A DNA stretch of 56,213 nucleotides from Nocardia alni (lineage in GTDB: Bacteria > Actinomycetota > Actinomycetes > Mycobacteriales > Mycobacteriaceae): assembly GCF_019038435.1 (NCBI RefSeq), contig NZ_JAGPOX010000055.1, positions 1 to 56,213 of the forward strand. Direction: 5' to 3'. The notes beneath the pieces were generated by a model, which was not told the origin of the DNA, made no database searches, and saw only the letters and a program-made list of their open reading frames with translations. The position numbers were made by a program, and so were the translations under genes. This document shows positions 43,017 through 50,716 of this stretch, in pieces. Each line of letters opens with the position of its first letter. Positions within the stretch are counted from its first letter, which is position 1.

Positions 43017-44000
43017 GTGGCGGAGATGAGAAGCGTGAAGCGGGCCGCCGTGGTAGGCGCAGTGGTGTTGGCGGCCGCGTCCGTATTGGCCGGATGCGGT
43101 GGGTCGGTGAGCAATTCGGGTAGCACCAACACCAAGAACCTGGTGCTCATACCCGGTGTGGCCAACGAGCCGTTCTACATCTCGATGCAGTGCGGCGCCC
43201 AGACCGAGGCCGAGAAGCTGGGCTACCACCTGAACACTCAGGCGCCCACGCAGTTCGACGCCTCACTGCAGACCCCCATCCTCACCGGCGTCATCGCGAA
43301 CAAACCGGGCGCGATCCTGATCGCCCCGACCCACGCGACCGCGATGGCCGCGCCGATGCAGCAGGCCAAGAACGCCGGGATCAAGATGATCGAGGTCGAC
43401 ACCGCCCTGGACGACCAGTCCATCGCGCTGTCCTCGATCTCCTCGGACAATATCGCCGGCGGCAAGCTCGCCGCGCAGACTCTCGCGAAACTGGTGGGGG
43501 ACAAGGGATCTACGCTGGTGATCAACACCAAGGCCGGAACCTCCACGACCGACCAGCGGGCGCAGGGCTTCGGCGACGAGCTGAAGAGCCATCCGGGCAT
43601 GAGTTCACTCGGCGTGCAGTACAACAACAATGACGCCGCCGTGGCTGCCTCGATCGTCACCGCGACGCTGGCAGCGCATCCGGATCTGGCCGGAATCTTC
43701 GCCACCAACCTGAGTTCGGCCGAGGGCGCGGCCACCGGCCTGCGCAACGCGAACAAACTCGGTCAGGTCAAGATCGTCGGCTTCGACGCGAGCCCGCAGC
43801 AGGTCCAGGACCTGAAGGCCGGAACGATCCAGGCGCTGATCGCGCAGGATCCGGGCACGATCGGCGTGGACGGCGTCGACCAGGCCGTCGATGCGCTCAC
43901 CGGCAAGCCGGTGACCAGGCACATCCAGACCGATATGGTCTCGATCACCCAGGCCGATACGGACTCGATGTCGAAGTACTTCTACAAGAGCAAGTGCTGA
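43017..44000 (+). CDS. sugar ABC transporter substrate-binding lipoprotein
   Basis: 327 residues from GTG at 43017; ATG at 43026 is the alternative start. Signal and lipobox VLAAASVLAGC (C27 by the GTG count). Periplasmic-binding fold type I: NLVLIPGVANEPFYISMQCG, PGAILIAPTHATAMAAPMQQ, and TNLSSAEGAATGL. No catabolic gene is adjacent, so ribose, fructose and other pentoses or hexoses all remain possible. Stops one base before the convergent ilvA stop, leaving no terminator space. Confidence 0.88.
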   Translation: MAEMRSVKRAAVVGAVVLAAASVLAGCGGSVSNSGSTNTKNLVLIPGVANEPFYISMQCGAQTEAEKLGYHLNTQAPTQFDASLQTPILTGVIANKPGAILIAPTHATAMAAPMQQAKNAGIKMIEVDTALDDQSIALSSISSDNIAGGKLAAQTLAKLVGDKGSTLVINTKAGTSTTDQRAQGFGDELKSHPGMSSLGVQYNNNDAAVAASIVTATLAAHPDLAGIFATNLSSAEGAATGLRNANKLGQVKIVGFDASPQQVQDLKAGTIQALIAQDPGTIGVDGVDQAVDALTGKPVTRHIQTDMVSITQADTDSMSKYFYKSKC

Positions 44001-45230
44001 TCACTCCTGTACGCGCACCGCGTATCCCGCGTCCTCCAGGGCCTCGATCACCTCGTCCCGGTGCGTGGGACCGCGCGTCTCCAGGGTGAGCGAGACATCG
44101 GCCTCGTCCATCGCGAGCCATGTCCCGGTGCGTGAATGCGCGATCTCGAAGACGCTCGCGCCGGTGCGCCCGATCTCGGCCAGCAGCCGCCCGAGGCTGC
44201 CCGGATGATCCGAGATCTTCACGCGCAGAACGAGATATCTCCCGGCGGCACCGAGGCCATGGCCGATCAAACGGGTCAGCAGCAGGGGATCGACGTTGCC
44301 CCCGGACAGGATCGCGCAGACCGGGCCGCCGATGCCGAGTTCGTCGGGTGAGTACGTCATCAGCGCCGCGACCGCCGCCGCGCCCGCGGGCTCCACGATC
44401 AGCTTGGCACGCTCCATGCACAGCAGCATGGCCCGCGACAACGCATCCTCGTCGACCGTGACGACCTTCGATACGCGCTGCGCCACATGCGCGAACGGCA
44501 CCTCGCCCGGCCGTCCCACCGCGATGCCGTCGGCCATCGTCGACATCTTGTCCAGCGCAACGGGTTTACCGGCCGCGAGCGATCCCGGCCACGCCGCGGC
44601 CTGGGCCGCCTGAACTCCCACGACGCGCACATGCGGCGCGAGATGCTCCAATGCCACGGCGATGCCCGCCAGCAGTCCACCGCCGCCGGTGGGCACGATC
44701 ACGGTATCCACCTCCGGAAGCTGCTCGAGCAACTCCACTCCGACCGTCGCCTGCCCCGCGACGATATCGGGATGGTCGAACGGATGGATCAGCGTCGCCC
44801 CGGTCTGCTCGGCGAATTCTATTGCGGCGGCGAGTGATTGATCGATGGTCTCGCCGACCTGATGCACCGTCGCGCCATAGGCCCTGGTGGCCACCAACTT
44901 CGGCAGTGACGCACCGACCGGCATGAACACCGTCGAGGCGATGCCCAGCGTCGTGGCCGACCACGCCACCCCCTGCGCGTGGTTGCCCGCGCTGGCCGCG
45001 ACCACGCCCCGCGCGCGCTCGGCCTCGGGCAGATTGGCGATCCGGTTGTACGCCCCGCGCGGCTTGAACGACCCGGTCCGCTGCAGATTCTCACATTTGA
45101 GCCGCACCTCGACCCCGGCCCGCTCCGCCAGCACCCGCGCGGCGATGAGCGGCGTCCGCCGCACCGCGGGCCCCACCAGCTTCGTCGCCGCCTCGATCCG
45201 ATCCAGCCCGATCAGCTCCATTCCGGTCAT
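44001..45230 (-). CDS. ilvA: threonine ammonia-lyase (dehydratase) with ACT-like domain
   Basis: 409 residues from ATG at 45230; ATG 45243 would add four residues. PLP fold type II, Schiff-base K56 in GSFKPRGAYNR, phosphate loop SAGNHAQGVAWSA and VPTGGGGLLAGIAVAL. C-terminal ACT-like domain YLVLRVKISDHPGSLGRLLAEIG. Short regulatory half (one ACT) is typical of actinobacterial or catabolic enzymes rather than the double-ACT E. coli form. Makes 2-oxobutyrate from threonine, the entry to isoleucine. No other ilv gene nearby. Confidence 0.93.
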   Translation of the reverse strand: MTGMELIGLDRIEAATKLVGPAVRRTPLIAARVLAERAGVEVRLKCENLQRTGSFKPRGAYNRIANLPEAERARGVVAASAGNHAQGVAWSATTLGIASTVFMPVGASLPKLVATRAYGATVHQVGETIDQSLAAAIEFAEQTGATLIHPFDHPDIVAGQATVGVELLEQLPEVDTVIVPTGGGGLLAGIAVALEHLAPHVRVVGVQAAQAAAWPGSLAAGKPVALDKMSTMADGIAVGRPGEVPFAHVAQRVSKVVTVDEDALSRAMLLCMERAKLIVEPAGAAAVAALMTYSPDELGIGGPVCAILSGGNVDPLLLTRLIGHGLGAAGRYLVLRVKISDHPGSLGRLLAEIGRTGASVFEIAHSRTGTWLAMDEADVSLTLETRGPTHRDEVIEALEDAGYAVRVQE

Positions 45231-45342
45231 ATTGCCAGGCATCAGAGGAAAAATCATCACACCGAGATCAGCGATCGCGGGAAATACTGCTATGTGAGCG
45301 CGACATCCCTCCGGGACCACGGCGTGCTGCGGCCGGGCGCAT

Positions 45343-45382
45343 CGACCACCGACATGTCGGTGGTCGCGGCCATACTGGCCGC
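45343..45382. promoter_or_regulatory. two abutting perfect palindromes before the 45383 gene
   Basis: Palindrome 1 (45343-45366, 24 bp, no spacer) has the half-site CGACCACCGACA. Palindrome 2 (45366-45382) is GCGGCCA-TAC-TGGCCGC and ends exactly at the base before the ATG at 45383. They share base 45366. CATACT at 45371-45376 inside palindrome 2 could be a -10 box for a leaderless mRNA. Located between divergent ilvA and the small gene. Confidence 0.65.
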
Positions 45383-45718
45383 ATGACGAACGGTGAACCG
45401 GCTGCGGGGCGCGTCTGGAAACTGTGGCGGGGCGGCGACGAGTTGGCGCGGATGACGGAGACCGAGGTGGATTGGCCCTGGATTCGCGCGAATATCGAGA
45501 CATCGCCGGGCTTCGAGCCGTTCCGGCAGCTGTTCGAGGAGCAACTGCGGGCGGCGGACGATGAGGACTGGGACCGGCTCGACGAGGCGTATTCGCGGAT
45601 TCGCGCGGAACTGTCGATGACGTTTCCCGACGGCAGCCCGGTGGCCGAGTTCCTGCTGCACGTTCACGGCGACGGGACGGCCGGCTGGCGCTGCCACGAT
45701 GAGCCGTTCGGCGACTGA
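45383..45718 (+). CDS. conserved hypothetical protein, 111 residues
   Basis: Acidic, Trp-rich soluble protein: MTNGEPAAGRVWKLWRGGDEL, a helix-rich centre EPFRQLFEEQLRAADDEDWDR, and AEFLLHVHGDGTAGWRCHDEP at the end. No known motif or membrane helix. It appears to be leaderless behind a striking palindrome pair. Similar short Trp/Asp-rich proteins are common in actinobacteria without assigned roles. Confidence 0.75.
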   Translation: MTNGEPAAGRVWKLWRGGDELARMTETEVDWPWIRANIETSPGFEPFRQLFEEQLRAADDEDWDRLDEAYSRIRAELSMTFPDGSPVAEFLLHVHGDGTAGWRCHDEPFGD

Positions 45719-45849
45719 CGCGTGTATGCCGAGACGGTCGAGAAGGATATATCTTTCGCGCAATAGGGGGGAAATAGTGGAGCAATCGGTGGGCAATGGG
45801 GTGGATCTACCGTTCGGTTCGTTAGTTACGACTTCGGATCGGATGCACC

Positions 45850-47322
45850 ATGACCGAGACCATCGAGCCCGCGGCGAGTACGGCCGCCGAGTTCCCGCCC
45901 GAGTACGACCCGCGCCTGACCAACGTGGATCTGGCGCCGCTGCGGGAACAGAAGTGGGGGACCTACAACATCTTCGCATTCTGGATGTCGGACGTGCACA
46001 GCGTCGGCGGATACGTCACCGCCGGAAGCCTGTTCGCGCTCGGACTGGCCAGCTGGCAGGTGTTGGTCGCGCTGTTGATCGGTATCACGATCGTATACGG
46101 GCTGTGCAATCTCGTCGCGATGCCGAGCCAGCGGGCGGGGGTGCCGTATCCGGTGGTGTGCCGCAGTTCCTTCGGGGTGCTCGGCGCGAATATCCCGGCG
46201 ATCATCCGGGGACTGATCGCGGTGGCGTGGTACGGAATTCAGACCTATCTGGCCTCGGCGGCGCTGCTGGTGGTCGCGCTGAAGCTGTGGCCGGGACTGG
46301 CGCCGTACGCCGATGTGCACCGGTACGGGTTCGTCGGGCTGTCGGCACTCGGCTGGGGCGCGTATCTGCTGCTGTGGGTGGTGCAGGCATGTGTGTTCTG
46401 GCGCGGCATGGAGTCCATCCGGCGATTCATCGACTTCTGCGGTCCCGCGGTGTATGTCGTGATGTTCGCGCTGTGCGGATACCTGATCGCCAAGGCCGGA
46501 TGGGGTGCGATCGATCTGAATCTGGGCCGGGTGCAGTACAGCGGCCTGCACGCACTTCCGGTGATGCTCGGCGCGATAGCGCTTGTGGTGTCGTACTTTT
46601 CGGGCCCGATGCTGAACTTCGGCGACTTCTCCCGCTACACCCGGTCGATGGCCGCGGTGCGGCGCGGCAATCTGCTGGGGCTGCCGGTGAACTTCCTGAT
46701 GTTCTCCCTGCTGGTGGTGATCACCGCGTCGCTGACCGTGCCGGTGTACGGCAAGCTGATCACCGATCCGGTGCAGACCGTCGCGCATATCGACAGCACG
46801 TTCGCCATCGTGCTGGGCGCGTTGACCTTCGCCATCGCGACGGTCGGCATCAACATCGTCGCGAACTTCATCTCCCCGGCCTTCGACTTCTCCCACGCGA
46901 GTCCGCAGCGAATCAGCTGGCGGGCGGGCGGCATGATCGCCGCGATCGGCTCGATCGTCATCACGCCGTGGAACCTCTACAACAACCCGGATGTCATCCA
47001 TTACACCCTCGAGGTGCTCGGCGCGTTCATCGGCCCGCTGTTCGGTGTGCTGATCGCCGACTATTACCTGGTGCGTCGCCGGAATATCGTGGTGGACCAG
47101 CTGTTCACCCGTTCGGAGACCGGAATCTATTGGTACCGAAAGGGATACAACCCAGCAGCTATCGCGGCCACCGTCGTCGGCGCGGTCGTCGCGGTGATCC
47201 CGGTCCTGGCCGGGAGCCTGCCCGGCATGTACACCGCCGCCCAGTACAGCTGGTTCATCGGCTGCGCCCTGGCGCTGATCGTCTACCGCCTGCTCGCGCC
47301 CCGGTTCGTGCGGAACGTCTGA
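45850..47322 (+). CDS. NCS1-family nucleobase/cytosine permease
   Basis: 490 residues, twelve hydrophobic helices. NCS1 hallmark WMSDVHSVGGYVTAGSLFALG near 40-60, then PSQRAGVPYPVVCRSSFGVLGAN and GPMLNFGDFSRYTR. Imports cytosine, purines, allantoin, uracil or thiamine with H+ or Na+. ATG at 45850; no nucleobase catabolic gene is adjacent, so the ligand is open. The 131-bp upstream gap has a TATATC box at about 45750 and no clear riboswitch fold. Confidence 0.88.
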   Translation: MTETIEPAASTAAEFPPEYDPRLTNVDLAPLREQKWGTYNIFAFWMSDVHSVGGYVTAGSLFALGLASWQVLVALLIGITIVYGLCNLVAMPSQRAGVPYPVVCRSSFGVLGANIPAIIRGLIAVAWYGIQTYLASAALLVVALKLWPGLAPYADVHRYGFVGLSALGWGAYLLLWVVQACVFWRGMESIRRFIDFCGPAVYVVMFALCGYLIAKAGWGAIDLNLGRVQYSGLHALPVMLGAIALVVSYFSGPMLNFGDFSRYTRSMAAVRRGNLLGLPVNFLMFSLLVVITASLTVPVYGKLITDPVQTVAHIDSTFAIVLGALTFAIATVGINIVANFISPAFDFSHASPQRISWRAGGMIAAIGSIVITPWNLYNNPDVIHYTLEVLGAFIGPLFGVLIADYYLVRRRNIVVDQLFTRSETGIYWYRKGYNPAAIAATVVGAVVAVIPVLAGSLPGMYTAAQYSWFIGCALALIVYRLLAPRFVRNV

Positions 47323-47598
47323 TCGCTGTCGTCCCGGCGTAGTCGCTGTTCCTGTCCGTCATCTCCGGCAGGGCCGCTGTCCATCATCCCGGCATGCTTG
47401 TGGCCGGGATCCACCGTGACCGAGTCGGTCCTGGTGGATCCCGGCCGATAAGCGCGCCGGGATAACGGCTGAATTCCGCCGCGGGGTGGCCGGATTGGAT
47501 TCCGCCGCGGGTGACGGTTGGATTCCGCCGCGGGGTGAGGGCGGTATCCAGTGCGAGGTGAGGGGTAGATCCCGCACTGGGATGACGGATCGCCCCGA
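47323..47598. repeat. REP-like repeat cluster between convergent NCS1 and idi genes
   Basis: The gap is nearly all repeats. ATCCCGGC (47386, 47438) alternates with its complement GCCGGGAT (47403, 47456), plus a variant GTCCCGGC at 47331. GGCCGGGATCCACC (47402-47415) and GGTGGATCCCGGCC (47433-47446) form a perfect 14-bp hairpin, extended by GACCG/CGGTC within. Three tandem copies of ATTCCGCCGCGG follow (about 47473, 47499, 47522; spacing 26 and 23 bp), then CCAGTGCG / CGCACTGG (47548-47580). Confidence 0.75.
47402..47446. terminator. long hairpin, probable bidirectional terminator
   Basis: Arms of 14 bp around a 17-base centre whose GACCG and CGGTC pair again, leaving a three-base tip. It lies 80 bp after the NCS1 stop and 153 bp after the idi stop, so it can end both convergent transcripts. 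Confidence 0.55.
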
Positions 47599-48171
47599 TC
47601 ACTCCGGATAGGTGATCTCGAGAACTCCGGGCAACCAGGGTGTGTAGTGCGCGGGATAAGCCCGGACCGCGGTGATCAGGTCCTCCGGACGCACCCACGC
47701 CCACTCGGCGATCTCGGCGGGATCCGGATTCGGCGGATCGCCCTCGAACCGGCCGACGACGACGTGATCCCATTCGTGCTCGACGCGGCCGGAGGCCGAG
47801 TCCGCCGCCCGATAGCTGAACACACCCGCCTCGGTCAGCTCGCCCGGATCGATCACGATGCCGAGTTCCTCGCCCAGCCGTACCGCCGCGGCGGCCGTGA
47901 CGGACCGGCCGGGCGCCGGATGCCCACAGCAGGTGTTCGTCCACAGCAGCGGGAACCGGGTCTTCACCGCGGCCCGGCGCTGCATCAGCACCCTGCCCCG
48001 CGCGTCGGCCAGCAGCACCGAGAACGCGCGGTGCAGCAGACCGGGCGCGGTGTGCGCCCGCGCGACCGGGCACTCGCCGGTCGCCCGGCCCTGCTCGTCC
48101 ACCAGCTCGACGGGCAGGGTCTCGCGATCGGCGGTCCGGGCCGCATGGTTCGTCTCCGGTGCGGTGGTCAC
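47599..48171 (-). CDS. idi: isopentenyl-diphosphate delta-isomerase, type I
   Basis: 190 residues, Nudix-fold enzyme. Active-site cysteine in TNTCCGHP (C81/C82), metal-binding GEELGI and E residues in VEHEWDHVVVG. Converts IPP to DMAPP, the primer for geranyl diphosphate. GTG start overlaps the stop of the GPP methyltransferase gene (GTGA), so it belongs to the 2-methylisoborneol operon and probably boosts GPP supply. Confidence 0.93.
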   Translation of the reverse strand: MTTAPETNHAARTADRETLPVELVDEQGRATGECPVARAHTAPGLLHRAFSVLLADARGRVLMQRRAAVKTRFPLLWTNTCCGHPAPGRSVTAAAAVRLGEELGIVIDPGELTEAGVFSYRAADSASGRVEHEWDHVVVGRFEGDPPNPDPAEIAEWAWVRPEDLITAVRAYPAHYTPWLPGVLEITYPE

Positions 48172-49040
48172 CGGCCCACTTTATCCGCCGCGATCAGCAG
48201 ATATTGGAAACTCCCGTCCCGATAGGAGCTCAGGAACGGCTTCTCCACACCCGTGGCCAGCTCGGAATGGGTGCGCAGATCCCAGTACGGGATCGTCGCC
48301 GGAGTGAGATCGGTCACCGCGATCGGTACCAGGTTGTTGGCCGTCATCGCCTTGAAGTACTCGCTGCGCGGATGGATCATGCACCCGTAGTGCGCGTCGA
48401 TCCAGCTCACCGCCGCGGAGCGACCGCCGGTGACGTCGTTGGAGCAGCCGGTCACGCACACGTAGCGCCCGCCCGGTTCCAGCAGCCGCGAGAGTTCGGC
48501 GAACAGATCCGGCAGCTCGACGTACATATCGGTCTCGTTGGTCCACGCCCCCCGCATGGACCGGGAGTCGAATCCGGTATCCAGCATGTTGCGGTAATGG
48601 AATTGCACGCTGTCCGAGACCCCGCGCTGCCGAGCCTGGTCGTTGGCGAAACCCACCTGGTATTCGGAGATGCTCACCCCGTCCACTCGGCAGCCGAAGC
48701 GCGCGTTGGCCATGATGCTGGTGCCGCCGCGCCCCGATCCGCCGTCCAACAGCCGATCGGTGGACCGCACATCGCCGAGGCTGTCGAGCAGCAGATCGGC
48801 CTGGGCGGTCTCCAGCCGGTGCAGTTCGCGCACGATCCGCTCCTGCCGGGTGCTCTCGGGCCCCTCCAGCACCGACAGATCGGGTTCGCCGATGCCGTAG
48901 TGATGGTGATAGAGGCCATCGACCTCGCCCAGTTTGACGTTGACACGGTCGTCGTTGGGGTTGTTGTTCCAGTAGTTCGCCACCGAACGCTGGTAGCTGG
49001 ACTGTAAAACGGTATCGGTCTGGGGCTCGAGCATGGTCAT
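48168..49040 (-). CDS. geranyl diphosphate 2-C-methyltransferase
   Basis: 290 residues. SAM motif LLDGGSGRGGT at 97-107; the family sequence begins VLQSSYQRSVANYWNNNPNDDRVN and has YHHHYGIGEPDLSVLEG, diagnostic of GPP 2-methyltransferase. Adds the extra carbon to GPP that becomes a methyl of 2-methylisoborneol. Two ATGs (49040, 49034) are possible. It follows the synthase gene by 91 bp. Confidence 0.95.
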   Translation of the reverse strand: MTMLEPQTDTVLQSSYQRSVANYWNNNPNDDRVNVKLGEVDGLYHHHYGIGEPDLSVLEGPESTRQERIVRELHRLETAQADLLLDSLGDVRSTDRLLDGGSGRGGTSIMANARFGCRVDGVSISEYQVGFANDQARQRGVSDSVQFHYRNMLDTGFDSRSMRGAWTNETDMYVELPDLFAELSRLLEPGGRYVCVTGCSNDVTGGRSAAVSWIDAHYGCMIHPRSEYFKAMTANNLVPIAVTDLTPATIPYWDLRTHSELATGVEKPFLSSYRDGSFQYLLIAADKVGR

Positions 49041-49131
49041 GTCGGATCATCCTCTCGGGTAACAGGGTGCACTGAACCGTCGGCGCGGCATGGGCGAGCG
49101 CCGCGTCGATAATCAGCTATTATGTTGTGTA

Positions 49132-50700
49132 TCAGGACAATTCGTTATATCTACGACTACCGGCATGCCAGGCGCGGTTACCGCCCATCCAGGCCCACAA
49201 GCCACCCAGGAACCGTCGCAGCTCCGGTGACCCGGTCGCGGCGAGCACGGTCGCTTCGCTTTCGAAGCGGTGGACGAGCTCGTCGTGTACCTCGGCGGTT
49301 CGCTGGACCGCGTCGCGGCGGCTGCACCCCTCCTCGGCCGCCAGGACCGTGGGCAGGTTGAATTCCCGGCCCTCGGACAGGTCCTCGCGGGCCATCGAAT
49401 ACAGGTCGTTGACCATCTGCGAGGCGAGTGCGGCCGTGGTGACCACCCGGCGCATCCGCGGATCGGTGTATTCGGCGGCGCCGAGCTCATAGCCGCCGAC
49501 CGCATCGATCGGCGCCATACACGGCAGGAAGCTGTGCGGCTGCCGGTTGGTGAGGTACTCCCAGACCGGCGGCATGCGATTCGCCGCCCGCCAGCCGCCC
49601 TCCGCCGTCAGGGCGATGAACCACCCCGCGATCTCGGTGCGCAACCGTGCCACCTGGGCCGGGGTCGCGTAGTGCGAGAGGTGTTCGAACGAGGTGCGGA
49701 AGGCGCGCAGGATGGGATCGGCCACCATCGCCTCCTCCAACCGCGCCTGGTACCTCACCGGAAGATGCACCGGATCCATTGCCGCGGCGGCCAATTCCAG
49801 TCGGGGGCCCAGCTCGAACTCGGCGGTGGACGGGGTGCCGTCCGGCGCGTGGTCGTCGGCGTCCTCCTCGCAGTAGTAGTCGTCGACCGACCATTCCGTC
49901 ACCGCGCATTTGGCCGCGGCCAGCAGGCGGTCCGGATCGTCGCAATCCGGGTGCGCGAGCATGATAAGGCGACCGAAATCCGCCTTGCTCAGGTCCTCCA
50001 GGCGACCTTCGTAGAGTCCGATCTCCCGGGCCCACAACAGGATTCCCTGATTGACCGCTTCGGCCAGCGCGGGGTTGTCGCGGACCGGGGGCGGGCAGTA
50101 GAGGGCGGGAATCGCCGAGGGCCGGCTCTCGGATTCGGGCGTTTCGGCCTTGTCCGATGGGCCGTGGCGCAGCAGTGCCAGACTCGTTCCGCCACCGAGC
50201 AATCCCCTGGCTCTGTCACCGAGCATGCCGTGGCCGGACGAACTGCCCCGGCCGGTCGCCGGATCCGGCGCCGGGGTGATCAACGCGTGCGGGCGCGTCG
50301 ATGTCGTGCCGATTCCGGTGGGGCCGAACGGCAGTCCCGTTCCCGAAGGCACGGGGCCGCGCTGCGGTGCGCCGGTCTCGGGCGCGGCGGTGACCGCGGT
50401 GGGGTCGGCCGTGGCGCCGACGGGTGCGCTGACCTGCGGCGGTGTGATCGACACCGCCGCCGCCCCGAGGCCGACCGGGCCGAGTAGTCGCTGCGGCCCG
50501 CCCTGCATCATCATCGCTGCCAGCGGCGCCGTGGCGGCCGCCAGTGACTCGTCCGTCGAATGCGACTGGGGCAGCTTGTTTTCCGGCACCCAGCCCAAGC
50601 TGGCCGGGGGAGCGTTGTCGAGATTGGACAGCAGCGCGACGATCACACCCGCCACCTCTGAGGTGGCGGGCGGTGCCGCGGCGCGCGAGAGCACCGACAT
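49132..50700 (-). CDS. 2-methylisoborneol synthase with long N-terminal encapsulation extension
   Basis: 522 residues. Class I terpene cyclase from about residue 197 (IPALYCPPPV): Mg-binding DDYYCEED at 273-280 and the NSE-type NDLYSMAREDLSEGRE near 425. Cyclises 2-methyl-GPP to 2-methylisoborneol. Residues 1-195 are Ala/Pro/Gly-rich and probably disordered, with two related motifs, LGPVGLGAAAV (73-83) and FGPTGIGTTS (125-134). Encapsulin cargo tags in this system have that character. Sixteen bases after the shell gene. Confidence 0.94.
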   Translation of the reverse strand: MSVLSRAAAPPATSEVAGVIVALLSNLDNAPPASLGWVPENKLPQSHSTDESLAAATAPLAAMMMQGGPQRLLGPVGLGAAAVSITPPQVSAPVGATADPTAVTAAPETGAPQRGPVPSGTGLPFGPTGIGTTSTRPHALITPAPDPATGRGSSSGHGMLGDRARGLLGGGTSLALLRHGPSDKAETPESESRPSAIPALYCPPPVRDNPALAEAVNQGILLWAREIGLYEGRLEDLSKADFGRLIMLAHPDCDDPDRLLAAAKCAVTEWSVDDYYCEEDADDHAPDGTPSTAEFELGPRLELAAAAMDPVHLPVRYQARLEEAMVADPILRAFRTSFEHLSHYATPAQVARLRTEIAGWFIALTAEGGWRAANRMPPVWEYLTNRQPHSFLPCMAPIDAVGGYELGAAEYTDPRMRRVVTTAALASQMVNDLYSMAREDLSEGREFNLPTVLAAEEGCSRRDAVQRTAEVHDELVHRFESEATVLAATGSPELRRFLGGLWAWMGGNRAWHAGSRRYNELS

Positions 50701-50716
50701 GGCCTGTGCCCCTTCG

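Noticed and set aside
45719..45849. Possible riboswitch in the NCS1 permease leader
   Set aside because: No conserved TPP, purine, PreQ1 or guanidine-like motif could be recognised.
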